Assembly (NCBI GenBank): GCA_040753075.1
Contig: JBFMHA010000004.1
Coordinates: forward strand, 37,386-101,385
Direction of reading: 5' to 3'
Origin: UBA6814 sp040753075
Lineage (GTDB): Bacteria > Desulfobacterota > Desulfovibrionia > Desulfovibrionales > Desulfovibrionaceae
DNA: 64,000 nucleotides
The notes under the pieces were generated by a model. It saw only the letters and a program-made list of their open reading frames with translations. It was not told where the DNA came from and searched no databases. Numbering within the stretch: the first letter of the stretch is position 1; the number at the start of each line of letters is the position of its first letter. Below, in pieces: positions 55,693 through 63,498 of this stretch. The translations under genes were made by a program, and so were the position numbers.

Positions 55693-55730
55693 AAAAGAGT
55701 CAGGCGGCTGGATTTGCATCCAACCGCCTG
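55693..55730 (-). terminator. Terminator of tRNA-fMet
   Basis: A stem of about 13 bp (CAGGCGGTTGGAT pairing with ATCCAGCCGCCTG, loop GCAA, one G-U pair) is followed by ACTCTTTT, just downstream of the tRNA on the minus strand. Confidence 0.8.
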
Positions 55731-55739
55731 TCATCTTTT

Positions 55740-55816
55740 TGGTAGCGGGGCTAGGATTTGAACCTAGGACCTTCGGGTTATGAGCCCGACGAGCTGCCGT
55801 GCTGCTCCACCCCGCA
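55740..55816 (-). tRNA. Initiator tRNA-Met (anticodon CAT)
   Basis: A 77-base cloverleaf on the minus strand has anticodon CAT at 55782-55780 in an arm CGTCGGGCTCATAACCCGAA with the three G-C pairs typical of initiators. The D-arm reads GTGGAGCAG, the T-arm GGTTCAAATCC, and CCA is encoded. The first base pair is T1-T72, an unpaired end that is the initiator hallmark. Confidence 0.95.
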
Positions 55817-55905
55817 ACATTGAAGGAGTGCTATCTACGCACCGGGGGCAAGGTTGTCAACCCCCAGTTTACATCATTTTCGAAATCCCGTATCCAGGCC
55901 CCGTC

Positions 55906-56634
55906 ATGACGCCCATCCGCTCCCTCACACTGGTGGTCCCGGTCTACAACGAAGAGGAAAACCTCGATATCCTGACCGGAGAGATCCTGGCCGCCCTGGC
56001 CCCCACCGGCCGGGACTTCGACATCCTCTACGTGGACGACGGCTCCACGGACGGCTCCCTGGCCGTGCTCCGCCGGCTGGCTGCGCAGGAGCCGCGGGTC
56101 CGCTACCTGTCCTTCGCGGCCAACCGCGGCCAGTCCGCGGCCTTCGGCGCGGGCTTCGCCGAGGCCGGGGGCGAGTTCGTGGCCACCATGGACGCGGACC
56201 TGCAGAACGACCCCGCGGACCTGCCGGCCATGCTCGACCTGGCGGAGCGCGAGGCCGCGGACATGGTCATCGGCTGGCGGCACCTGCGCCAGGACACGGC
56301 CTGGAAGAAGTTCGGCTCCCGCCTGGGCAACTGGTTCCGCAACGGCCTGACCCGGGAAACCGTGCACGACACCGGCTGCTCCCTCAAGCTCATGCGCGCC
56401 GAGACCGCCCGCCGCCTGCCCATGGCCTTCAAGGGCATGCACCGCTTCCTGCCCACCCTCATGAAGCTGCACGGGGCCAAGGTCCTGGAGGTCAAGGTCA
56501 ACCACCGCCCCCGCCGCTTCGGGGTCTCCAAGTACGGCAACCTCCGCCGCGCCTGGGAGGGCTTCCAGGACGTGCTCGTGGTGCGCTGGATGCAGAACCG
56601 CCACCGGCCGCACCAGGTCCGGGAGCGGAAGTAG
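55906..56634 (+). CDS. Family 2 glycosyltransferase (dolichol-/polyprenyl-phosphate type)
   Basis: The 242-aa protein has the GT-A fold with VVPVYNEEENLDIL, YVDDGSTDGS, the nucleotide-sugar DADLQNDP motif, and DTGCSLKLMRAE with HRFLPTLMKLHGAKVLEV. It lacks the C-terminal membrane helices of GtrB, resembling DPM1-like enzymes that load a sugar onto a polyprenyl phosphate. It starts a three-gene cluster with two membrane proteins that may handle lipid-linked sugars (inference). Confidence 0.88.
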   Translation: MTPIRSLTLVVPVYNEEENLDILTGEILAALAPTGRDFDILYVDDGSTDGSLAVLRRLAAQEPRVRYLSFAANRGQSAAFGAGFAEAGGEFVATMDADLQNDPADLPAMLDLAEREAADMVIGWRHLRQDTAWKKFGSRLGNWFRNGLTRETVHDTGCSLKLMRAETARRLPMAFKGMHRFLPTLMKLHGAKVLEVKVNHRPRRFGVSKYGNLRRAWEGFQDVLVVRWMQNRHRPHQVRERK

Positions 56635-56663
56635 GCGCGGGCCCTGCGCCACGGAACCGGGCA

Positions 56664-56909
56664 GTGCGTCTGATCAGCGAAATCTGGCTCCCCCTGCTGG
56701 CCCTGGCCGGCCAGCTCCCCTTCTTCGCCCTGCGCCTGGCGGGATGCTCCCCGCGTGCGGAGCGGGCCAGCTTCCTGGCCGCCCTGGCCGGGGCCATGCT
56801 CGGCCTGGCCCTGGGCCTGCGCGACTCGGACGTGACCCTGCTGGCCGGCCAGCTCGCGGCCCTGTGCGTCATGGTCCGCCTGCGCCGGGCCGGAAGGGTC
56901 CGGGGCTAG
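56664..56909 (+). CDS. Small membrane protein resembling the lipid-A biosynthesis N-terminal (LAB-N) domain
   Basis: The 81-aa protein has three hydrophobic helices and the LAB-N-like pattern GQLPFFALRLAGCSPRAERASFLAAL, then LALGLRDSDVTLLAGQLAALC. LAB-N proteins accompany glycosyltransferases that modify lipid A or polyprenyl sugars, which fits the gene 29 bases upstream. A GTG start at 56664 is assumed and has only a weak ribosome site. It ends 2 bases before the VTT-family gene. Confidence 0.65.
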   Translation: MRLISEIWLPLLALAGQLPFFALRLAGCSPRAERASFLAALAGAMLGLALGLRDSDVTLLAGQLAALCVMVRLRRAGRVRG

Positions 56910-56911
56910 CC

Positions 56912-57607
56912 GTGGAGCGCCGCCACCTCAAGGCTCTGGCCAAGGGCCTGGCCTTCATCGTCGGCTTCGCGGCCCTGGGTCTGGCGGCCCGCTTCCTGGG
57001 CCTGGACCACGTCCTGGACGAGGCCTGGATCGACAGCGAGGTGCGCGGCCACGGCCTGTACGGAGCGGCCCTGTTCACCGGCCTGGGCGCGCTCATCATG
57101 GGCCTGGGCCTGCCCCGCCAGTTCGTCTGCTTTCTGGGGGGCTACGCCTTCGGGTTCTGGAGCGGGGCCGGCCTGTCGCTCCTGGCCTCGGCCCTGGGCT
57201 GCGTCCTGGCCTTCTCCTACGCCCGGTTCCTGGGCCGCGGCCACCTGTCGGGCCGCCTGGGCCGGCGGGTCAGGCGCGCGGACGAGGCGTTCAGCGCCGC
57301 GCCCCTGACCATGACCATGGTCATCCGCTTCCTGCCCGTGGGCTCCAACCTGCTCACCAACCTGCTGGCCGGCCTGTCCTCGGCCCCCATGGGGAGCTTC
57401 GTGGCCGGCTCCGCCATCGGCTACGTGCCCCAGACCGTGATCTTCGCGCTGCTGGGCAGCGGCTTCAAGGTGGACCCGGCCTGGCGCATCGCCCTGAGCG
57501 TCGTCCTCTTCCTGCTCTCCACCTGGCTGGGCGTGGCCCTGTACCGCCGGCACAAGAAGGCCGCGGCTCTGGCCGCGGCCACGGAGAACGGGGAGGAGAC
57601 TGACTAG
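56912..57607 (+). CDS. VTT/TVP38 (DedA-superfamily) membrane protein
   Basis: The 231-aa protein has five or six helices and the VTT core: LGLPRQFVCFLGGYAFGFW, SYARFLGRG, MTMVIRFLPVGSNLLTNLLAGLS (the Arg-x-x-Pro segment) and GSAIGYVPQTVIF. Relatives move or flip polyprenyl phosphate or phospholipids. GTG at 56912 starts it, 2 bases after the LAB-N-like stop, so the three genes are translationally packed. Its stop codon is the border of the palindromic repeat. Confidence 0.82.
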   Translation: MERRHLKALAKGLAFIVGFAALGLAARFLGLDHVLDEAWIDSEVRGHGLYGAALFTGLGALIMGLGLPRQFVCFLGGYAFGFWSGAGLSLLASALGCVLAFSYARFLGRGHLSGRLGRRVRRADEAFSAAPLTMTMVIRFLPVGSNLLTNLLAGLSSAPMGSFVAGSAIGYVPQTVIFALLGSGFKVDPAWRIALSVVLFLLSTWLGVALYRRHKKAAALAAATENGEETD

Positions 57608-57733
57608 CAGGCCGTTGAAAAACGGCTATCTGCTGCGTCAGCGAAAAAATCCAGACCGCTTATGTATGCGCAATACACTGCGCGTCCCGGATTTTTTCGC
57701 CTCCTTGCAGCTCACCATTTTTGAACGGCCTGC
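57607..57733. repeat. Palindromic repeat (MITE/REP-like), 127 bp
   Basis: Outer 19-bp inverted ends (GCAGGCCGTTGAAAAACGG and the complement of CCATTTTTGAACGGCCTGC, two mismatches) enclose a perfect inner repeat GCGAAAAAATCC / GGATTTTTTCGC. The whole can fold as one long hairpin. It abuts the stop codon of the VTT gene and separates it from the convergent phosphatase gene. It contains no gene and is AT-rich for the region. Confidence 0.75.
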
Positions 57734-57758
57734 GAATTCTGTTTTTTTCAAGAGTCAG

Positions 57759-58361
57759 CTAGCCGCCTGTTCGGCCCAGCCCCAGCCGCCGGGCCAGGAG
57801 CCGCCACGCCGCCCCGGCCACGGCCAGGCCGAGCAGCCAGCCCGCGAGCACGTCCGTGGGGTAGTGCTTGCCCAGGTACACCCGGGACAGGCCCACCAGC
57901 AGGGGGAAGGCCCAGACCCAGCGTCGGCCCCGCGCCCCGGCCAGAAGCAGGAACGCCACCCCGGCCGCGGCCGCGCTGTTCGACGCATGGGCGGAGACGA
58001 AGGAGCTGCCGCGCTCCTCGCTCGGGACGAAGCCCTCGGGCCGCACCTGCCAGGCCCCGTCCTCGTGGAAGCGCGCCCCGGCCAGCTCGTTGAGGGGCCG
58101 CACCCGGCCCGCCGCGTCCTTGACCACTCCGGCCGCCAGGTCCGCGCCGCCCACGGCCAGGGCCGCCAGGAGCGCCACGCAGGCCACCCGCCGCAGGCCG
58201 GCGCCCCGGGCCAGGGCGACGAGCGCGACGGCTCCGCCCAGCAGCCAGAGCAGGAGCGGCGAGGAAACCGCCCGCATGAGCGGGTCCAGCGCCGGGCTGG
58301 CCAACCCGGTGTTCACCGCGCGGAACAGCGCCAGGTCCCAGGCCGGCGTGGCGAAGGGCAT
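57759..58361 (-). CDS. PAP2-family membrane phosphatase
   Basis: The 200-aa protein carries the three PAP2 motifs: KDAAGRVRP (motif 1), SFVSAHASN (motif 2; SGH is the usual reading, here SAH) and SRVYLGKHYPTDVLAG (motif 3), between six helices. Such enzymes remove phosphate from undecaprenyl pyrophosphate or phosphatidic acid. It follows the flavoprotein gene by 1 base, so the two share a transcript. Confidence 0.88.
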   Translation of the reverse strand: MPFATPAWDLALFRAVNTGLASPALDPLMRAVSSPLLLWLLGGAVALVALARGAGLRRVACVALLAALAVGGADLAAGVVKDAAGRVRPLNELAGARFHEDGAWQVRPEGFVPSEERGSSFVSAHASNSAAAAGVAFLLLAGARGRRWVWAFPLLVGLSRVYLGKHYPTDVLAGWLLGLAVAGAAWRLLARRLGLGRTGG

Positions 58362-58362
58362 G

Positions 58363-58935
58363 TCAGGCCAGCTTCTTCAGGAGCCAGGCCATGTTTTGGC
58401 CGAGGACCTGCATGGTTTCGGCGGCTTCGGCGTCGTCGTTCACGTCGCCGGGCTTGAGCCCGATGCCCATGTTCCAGTAGCGCGAGCCGGGCACGACCAT
58501 CTGGCTGATGAAGAAGAAGTGGTTGATGGAGTTGAACACGTGGATGGCCCCGCCGCGGCGCTTGGCCACCACCGCCGCGCCCACCTTGCGGCGGTACATG
58601 TCGTTGTTGGCGCGGCCCACCATGCCGGCGCGGTCGATGAGCGCCTTCATCTCCGCCGAGACGTTGGCGAAATAGGTGGGCGAGGCCAGGATGACCCCGT
58701 CGGCGTCCACCATCCGCTCGATGCAGTCGTTGATCACGTCGTCCTTGACCGAGCAGCGCATGTCCTTGTTCTCCCAGCACTTGTAGCAGGCGATGCAGCC
58801 GCGGATCCGGTTGCCGGCCAGCTGGAAGAGTTCGGTCCCGATGCCTTCCTTCTCCAGTTCCGCGAACACGGTGCGCACCATCTGGGCGGTGTTGCCGTCC
58901 TTGCGCGCGCTGCCGTTGATGGCCACGACCTTCAT
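58363..58935 (-). CDS. NADPH-dependent FMN reductase / iron-sulfur flavoprotein-like
   Basis: The 190-aa flavodoxin-fold protein has the FMN phosphate loop INGSARKDGNTAQM and, after it, a Cys group GCIACYKCWENKDMRC, similar to the compact Cys motif of archaeal and clostridial iron-sulfur flavoproteins. ASPTYFANVSAEMKALIDR completes the FMN site. It probably shuttles electrons between ferredoxin-like donors and small acceptors. AAGGAG precedes the ATG. Confidence 0.85.
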   Translation of the reverse strand: MKVVAINGSARKDGNTAQMVRTVFAELEKEGIGTELFQLAGNRIRGCIACYKCWENKDMRCSVKDDVINDCIERMVDADGVILASPTYFANVSAEMKALIDRAGMVGRANNDMYRRKVGAAVVAKRRGGAIHVFNSINHFFFISQMVVPGSRYWNMGIGLKPGDVNDDAEAAETMQVLGQNMAWLLKKLA

Positions 58936-58955
58936 GGGAGTTCTCCTTGCCGGGG

Positions 58956-59621
58956 TTAGAAGCCCAGGTCCGCGTTGACCAGGACGACCTTGATGCGGCC
59001 CTTGGGGTAGGATTTCTCGGTGATGACCCAGGAGTTGCAGATGCGGTCCGGGGAGGAGCAGTCCTCGCAGCGCAGGGTCTTGGCGCAGGGGGTCTTGCGG
59101 TCCAGCCGCATGGCGTTGACCGGGGCGGCCACGTCGCGGATGCGGTACATGGCGGCGTTCAGGTCGGGCGCGATCTTGTTGCGCCCCGCCACCACGATGA
59201 CGTGCCTGGGGCCGAAGGTGATGGCCGCCACCCGGTTGCCGGTGCCGTCCAGGTTGGCCAGCTTGCCGTCGGCCGTGACCGCGTTGGAGCTGGTGAGGAA
59301 GATGTCGGTGAGCAGGGCCTGGCGGCGCAGCTGGATGCGCTCGTACTGGGGCTGCGAGGTGTCGTAGGTGTCCAGCACCCGCAGCTCGGGGCAGGCCTTG
59401 ACCGCCTCGTAGATGCCGGTGTGGACCAGGGTCATGGATCCGCCGAAGGAGGCGGACTTGGCCCCGTAGTCCTTGACCAGGCCGGGGATCAGGGTGTCCA
59501 GGACCAGGGTCTTGGCCGCCTCCGCGTCCGCGGCCAGGTGGACCTCGAAATTGTTCTGCTCAAGGGCCCGGGCGGCCTGGCGCAGGCGGCCCGAGCGGAA
59601 GGTGTCCAGGGGGTTGTCCAT
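58956..59621 (-). CDS. LUD-domain protein (LutC-like)
   Basis: The 221-aa protein has the LUD fold: LIPGLVKDYGAKSASFGGSMTL, DIFLTSSNAVTADGKLANLDGTGNRVAAITFGP and VIVVAGRNKIAPDL. Relatives serve in lactate utilisation (LutC) or as stand-alone proteins. A Cys group near the C-terminus (CAKTLRCEDCSSPDRIC) could bind a metal. GGAGG precedes the ATG. The flavoprotein gene follows after 20 bases and may share its transcript. Confidence 0.85.
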   Translation of the reverse strand: MDNPLDTFRSGRLRQAARALEQNNFEVHLAADAEAAKTLVLDTLIPGLVKDYGAKSASFGGSMTLVHTGIYEAVKACPELRVLDTYDTSQPQYERIQLRRQALLTDIFLTSSNAVTADGKLANLDGTGNRVAAITFGPRHVIVVAGRNKIAPDLNAAMYRIRDVAAPVNAMRLDRKTPCAKTLRCEDCSSPDRICNSWVITEKSYPKGRIKVVLVNADLGF

Positions 59622-59683
59622 GCTGCCTCCGTTCTGCCGGAGAGTGCCAAACCGGGGGTGGGGGGTCAAGAAGGGGAAGTCCC

Positions 59684-59711
59684 TAAAGAAACCGGGCCGG
59701 TCGGCCGATAG
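59684..59711 (+). promoter_or_regulatory. Sigma-28 (FliA) promoter of flagellin
   Basis: TAAAGAAA, a 12-base spacer and GCCGATAG match the FliA consensus TAAAGTTT / GCCGATAA. It has the same spacer as the FlxA-like promoter at 42843-42870 and lies 80 bases before the flagellin start. Confidence 0.8.
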
Positions 59712-59791
59712 GGACACGGGGAGGGTTCGCTTCCCGTCCGGGCGTCGGGCGGGTGGCGGCGCGCGGACACCTTTGCGGGAAGGGCGCACCC

Positions 59792-60685
59792 ATGTCCCTG
59801 GTCATCAATCACAATCTCATGGCCATGAACGCGGCCCGCAGCCTGGGCAGCGCGTTCTTCTCCCTGTCCAGCTCGGTGCAGCGCCTGTCCTCGGGCCTGC
59901 GCATCAACTCCGCGGCGGACGACGCCGCGGGGCTTGCCATCCGCGAGCTCATGCGGGCAGACATCGCGAGCATGCACCAGGGCGTGCGCAACATCAACGA
60001 CGCCATCTCCCTGATCCAGACCGCGGACGGGGCCCTGGCCGTGGTGGACGAGAAGCTCATCCGCATGAAGGAGCTGGCCGAGCAGGCGGCCACCGGAACC
60101 TACAATTCCGACCAGCGGCTCATCATCGACTCCGAGTACCAGGCCATGGCCTCGGAGATCACTCGCATCGCCAACGCCACGGATTTCAACGGCATCCACC
60201 TGCTCAACGGCAACCTCTCGGGCCCCAACTCGGCGCACAACGGGTCCGCGCTCACGGCCACCGGGCCGCTCAAGGTGCATTTCGGCGTGGGCAACGACTG
60301 CGCCGAGGACTACTATTACATCAGCATCGACACGGCCACGGCCTCGGCCCTGGGCCTGGGCAACAGCTCGGCCGTGGGAGCGGGCTTCTCCATCTCCACC
60401 CAGCAGGGCGCGCAGCAGGCCCTGGAGGCGGTGAACCAGGCCATCGTCTCCAAGGACAAGATCCGGGCCCACCTGGGAGCCCTGCAGAACCGGCTCTATG
60501 CGGTCACCAACCTGGTGATCATGGCGGAGAACCTGCAGGCCGCCGAATCGCGCATCTCGGATGTGGACGTGGCCCAGGAGATGACCATGTTCGTGCGCTC
60601 GCAGATCCTGTCCCAGGCCGCCACGGCCATGCTGGCCCAGGCCAACTCCCTGCCGCGGCTGGCTCTCCAGCTGCTGGGCGGCTAG
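59792..60685 (+). CDS. fliC: Flagellin
   Basis: The 297-aa protein has the conserved N-terminal D0/D1 region (SLVINHNLMAMNAARSLGSA, LSSGLRINSAADDAAGLAI, NDAISLIQTADGAL) and C-terminal D1/D0 (AAESRISDVDVAQEMTMFVR, ending LALQLLGG). The variable middle is very short, as in other sulfate-reducer flagellins. It forms the flagellar filament. The sigma-28 promoter upstream agrees. The stop is followed by copy B of the dispersed repeat, which also supplies a terminator-like hairpin. Confidence 0.95.
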   Translation: MSLVINHNLMAMNAARSLGSAFFSLSSSVQRLSSGLRINSAADDAAGLAIRELMRADIASMHQGVRNINDAISLIQTADGALAVVDEKLIRMKELAEQAATGTYNSDQRLIIDSEYQAMASEITRIANATDFNGIHLLNGNLSGPNSAHNGSALTATGPLKVHFGVGNDCAEDYYYISIDTATASALGLGNSSAVGAGFSISTQQGAQQALEAVNQAIVSKDKIRAHLGALQNRLYAVTNLVIMAENLQAAESRISDVDVAQEMTMFVRSQILSQAATAMLAQANSLPRLALQLLGG

Positions 60686-60780
60686 CGCCGCGTCCGCAAG
60701 GAGCCTTCGGGCCTTTTTCGCGGATAATGATTGCGCTATGCTGCGGCGTTGAATTGGGCGGGCATGTCGCGGTATTTCCC
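60684..60780 (+). repeat. Dispersed hairpin repeat, copy B
   Basis: Begins at the flagellin stop with GCGCCGCGTCCGCAA (same as copy A), followed by a UUCG-capped stem (GGAGCC-TTCG-GGCC) and CTTTTT, then the conserved tail GGCATGTCGCGGTATTTC. It probably ends the flagellin transcript. Confidence 0.6.
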
Positions 60781-61067
60781 AGGCGCGACGCGAGTGTCGC
60801 GGGCAGCCCGGGGATGGGGATCGGGAGTCCCCCGCCGCGGCGGTTTCCGCGTGCCCCGACCCGGCCTGGTCGTGGCCAGGGCGACGGGGGAGCGGCAGGG
60901 ATGATCCGGCACGTCGCCGCTGTTGACAACCCCCGTGCGAATGGGGCATAGAGCCTCTCCCCGAAGCGCCGCCGGGCCGCGTCCGGCGGCGTTGTCGTCC
61001 ATGACTTGACTCACTGCCGAATGGGTTGTATTTGGCAGCGTTTAGCGTTGCGTAAAGGAGTACTCCG
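60686..61067. other. Intergenic region between flagellin and rpmH
   Basis: This 382-base gap holds repeat copy B, a strong GC hairpin (CGCCGCCGG at 60967-60975 with CCGGCGGCG at 60983-60991), a TTGACA (60922-60927) promoter-like element and the rpmH promoter. No small gene is convincing. Confidence 0.55.
61006..61034 (+). promoter_or_regulatory. Sigma-70 promoter of the rpmH operon
   Basis: TTGACT (61006-61011), a 17-base spacer and TATTTG (61029-61034) lie 34 bases before rpmH, close to the consensus. Confidence 0.6.
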
Positions 61068-61202
61068 ATGAAAAGGACTTTCCAGCCGAGCAAGATAAAG
61101 CGCAAGCGGACCCATGGTTTCCTGGTCCGCTCCAAGAGCAAGAACGGCCGCGCCGTGCTGCGCCGCCGTCGGGCCAAGGGTCGCAAGAGATTGGCGCTTT
61201 AG
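61068..61202 (+). CDS. rpmH: 50S ribosomal protein L34
   Basis: The 44-aa basic protein MKRTFQPSKIKRKRTHGFLV... ending RRRRAKGRKRLAL is a standard L34 of full length. AAAGGAG lies before the ATG. It heads the conserved rpmH-rnpA-yidD-yidC-jag cluster, which in most bacteria is near the replication origin. Confidence 0.98.
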   Translation: MKRTFQPSKIKRKRTHGFLVRSKSKNGRAVLRRRRAKGRKRLAL

Positions 61203-61585
61203 GGTTCGCCCGGGCCAACCGGCTCCTGTCCCGGCCGCAGTTCACGGCCTGTTACGACCGGGGCCGGCGCTACTACACCGGGCTTTTCGTGGTGTTCGTG
61301 CAGGCCAACCAGTCCGGCCTGTGGCGGCTCGGCTTGGCCGTGAGCAGGAAGCTCGGCGGAGCGGTGCGGCGCAACCGCATCAGGCGTCTTGTGCGCGAGT
61401 TCTTCCGCCTGCACGGGCCGGAGATGACGCTTCCCCTGGACGTGGTGGTAGTCCCCAAGCGGCACGTGGACGCCGGGTCCCTGGACCTGGGCGCCGTGTC
61501 CGCGGACCTCGGCCCCCTGCTGGCCAGGATCCGCCGGGACTTCGGCCGACCGCCCCGGGAGCCGGAAGCCGAGGGCAGGCAGTAG
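61190..61585 (+). CDS. rnpA: Ribonuclease P protein component, non-canonical start
   Basis: The product matches RnpA: GFARANRLLSRPQFTACYDRGRRY, then RLGLAVSRKLGGAVRRNRIRRLVREFF with the RNR signature. The frame has no ATG, GTG or TTG before a GTG at 61289, which would delete the conserved N-terminus. ATT at 61190 (overlapping the end of rpmH, AAGGG 9 bases before) would give a normal N-terminus of about 131 residues; CTG at 61226 is another choice. The frame stays open back through all of rpmH to a stop at 61043-61045, as in Thermus, where rnpA contains rpmH. Start position is uncertain. Confidence 0.85.
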   Translation: MGALGFARANRLLSRPQFTACYDRGRRYYTGLFVVFVQANQSGLWRLGLAVSRKLGGAVRRNRIRRLVREFFRLHGPEMTLPLDVVVVPKRHVDAGSLDLGAVSADLGPLLARIRRDFGRPPREPEAEGRQ

Positions 61586-61591
61586 GACCCC

Positions 61592-61864
61592 ATGCGCAGA
61601 GTGCTCGTCTGGCTCGTGGTCGCCTACCAGCGACTGATTTCGCCGCTCCTTCCGCCGGCGTGCCGATTCGTGCCCTCCTGCTCGGACTACGCGGTCGAGG
61701 CCCTGGCCGTCCATGGCGTGCTGCGCGGAGCCGCGCTGGCCGCCTGGCGTCTCTTGCGTTGCCACCCCCTGTGCCGCGGCGGCTTCGATCCCGTGCCCCC
61801 GGCCGGCGAGTCCGTCCTCCCCTGGCGGCTCAAACCTACAGGACCCCTTCATGGACCAGAATAA
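61592..61864 (+). CDS. yidD: Membrane protein insertion efficiency factor YidD
   Basis: The 90-aa protein has the YidD core: YQRLISPLLPPACRFVPSCSDYAVEAL and LLRCHPLCRGGFDPVP with the conserved Cys and basic residues. It helps YidC at the membrane. Its end overlaps the yidC start by 14 bases, which couples translation. Confidence 0.95.
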   Translation: MRRVLVWLVVAYQRLISPLLPPACRFVPSCSDYAVEALAVHGVLRGAALAAWRLLRCHPLCRGGFDPVPPAGESVLPWRLKPTGPLHGPE

Positions 61865-63461
61865 GCGCACCCTGTTGGCCGTGGCCCTGTCCGCGGTCGT
61901 GTTCCTGATTTGGAGCATCCTTTTCCCCGCCCCCAAGAATCCTGCCGGACAGAACGGGACCGTCGACCAGTCCCAGTCTGCGGCCCAGCCCGCGGCCCAG
62001 GTCCCGGCTCCGGCCTACACCGTGACCGAGGCCCAGGAGATCGTGGCCGCCGAAGCCAGGGACGTGACGGTGGACACCCCGCTCTTCAAGGCCCGGTTCA
62101 GCACCCAGGGCGGGGTGCTCAAGAGCTTCGCACTCAAGAAGTACAAGGAGACCATCGCCAAGGACTCCGGTCCCGAGAACCTGGTCAGCGCGGCCTCGGC
62201 CGACAAGGGTCCCCTGGGCCTGCTGTGGAACGGGCAGGCCACCTGGCGGGGCGGGGCCTGGGACGCCGTGACCGAGGACGTGTCGCTCCTGGTTGACAAG
62301 GAAGGCAGCCTGGTCTTCACCGGCATGTTCGGTGGGGTTCGCATCATCCGCTCCCTGCGCTTCGAGGCTGATTCCTACCTGGTGCGCGAGGAGACCCGCG
62401 TGCTCAACGCCACCCCGTCCCAGGTGGCGGGCCGGCTCTCCTACAGCCTGGCCGCGCCCAAGCTCGCGGTGGGGGAGAGCCAGTACAACCTGACCCGGGT
62501 GTCCTGGCGCGACGCCGACGGCGTGGGCGACAACACCAGCGAGAGCGATCTGGAGAAGGAGGGCGTGGCCCGGGACAAGGGCGTCCTGTGGGGAGCGGTG
62601 CAGGACAACTATTTCATCCTGGCCGCGGCGCCGGAGCCCGGAGACCTGGTCCTCAAGGCCAACCACGAGGGCGGGGTGTTCCGCGTCGCCCTGGAGAAGT
62701 CCGGCCTGGACGTGCTGCCCGGGGTCGAGCGCTCCCTGGTCTGCCACTGGTATCTGGGGCCCAAGGTGGGCGAATACCTGGCCCCGGCGCCCAACGATCT
62801 GTCGTCCATCATCACCTACGGCTGGACCGACTTCCTGGCCAAGCCGCTCCTGGCCCTGCTCAACTGGCTGTACGGCTTCGTGAAGAACTGGGGCGTGGCC
62901 ATCATCCTTCTGACCGTCATCATCAAGGCGGTCTTGTGGCCTCTGTCCCAGAAGAGCTACAAGTCCATGCACCAGATGAAGAAGCTGCAGCCGCTCATGG
63001 CTCGCATCCGTGAGCAGTACAAGGACGACCGGCAGAAGATGAACGAGGAGATGATGCGGCTGTACAAGACCTACAAGGTCAACCCCATGGGCGGATGCCT
63101 GCCCATGCTGGTGCAGCTGCCGGTGTTCATCGGCCTCTATGAGGCCCTCCTGGGGGCCATCGAGCTGCGGCACGCCTCCTTCATCGCCCATCTGCCGTTC
63201 ACGGACATGATCTGGCTGGCCGACCTCTCGGCCAAGGATCCCTACTACGTCACCCCGCTGATCATGGGCGCGACCATGTTTCTGCAGCAGAAGCTGACCC
63301 CCGCGCCCGGGGATCCGACCCAGGCCAAGATCATGCTGTTCATGCCGGTCATTTTCACCTTCCTCTTCCTCAACTTCCCCTCCGGCCTGGTGGTGTACTG
63401 GCTGGTGAACAACGTGCTGTCCATCGCCCAGCAGTGGTGGCAGATGCGCAAGGCTTCCTGA
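61851..63461 (+). CDS. yidC: Membrane protein insertase YidC
   Basis: The 536-aa protein has an N-terminal helix (LLAVALSAVVFLIWSILF), a large periplasmic beta domain (about 60-340) and five C-terminal helices with NWGVAIILLTVIIKAVLWPLSQKSYKSM and MGGCLPMLVQLPVFIGLYEAL. The hydrophilic groove Arg is replaced by Lys in IIKAVLWP, as in some other Gram-negatives. It inserts and folds inner-membrane proteins together with SecYEG. Confidence 0.97.
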   Translation: MDQNKRTLLAVALSAVVFLIWSILFPAPKNPAGQNGTVDQSQSAAQPAAQVPAPAYTVTEAQEIVAAEARDVTVDTPLFKARFSTQGGVLKSFALKKYKETIAKDSGPENLVSAASADKGPLGLLWNGQATWRGGAWDAVTEDVSLLVDKEGSLVFTGMFGGVRIIRSLRFEADSYLVREETRVLNATPSQVAGRLSYSLAAPKLAVGESQYNLTRVSWRDADGVGDNTSESDLEKEGVARDKGVLWGAVQDNYFILAAAPEPGDLVLKANHEGGVFRVALEKSGLDVLPGVERSLVCHWYLGPKVGEYLAPAPNDLSSIITYGWTDFLAKPLLALLNWLYGFVKNWGVAIILLTVIIKAVLWPLSQKSYKSMHQMKKLQPLMARIREQYKDDRQKMNEEMMRLYKTYKVNPMGGCLPMLVQLPVFIGLYEALLGAIELRHASFIAHLPFTDMIWLADLSAKDPYYVTPLIMGATMFLQQKLTPAPGDPTQAKIMLFMPVIFTFLFLNFPSGLVVYWLVNNVLSIAQQWWQMRKAS

Positions 63462-63498
63462 GAAGCCGCCCCCCGGTACGCCGCGTAAGGGAGAACGC

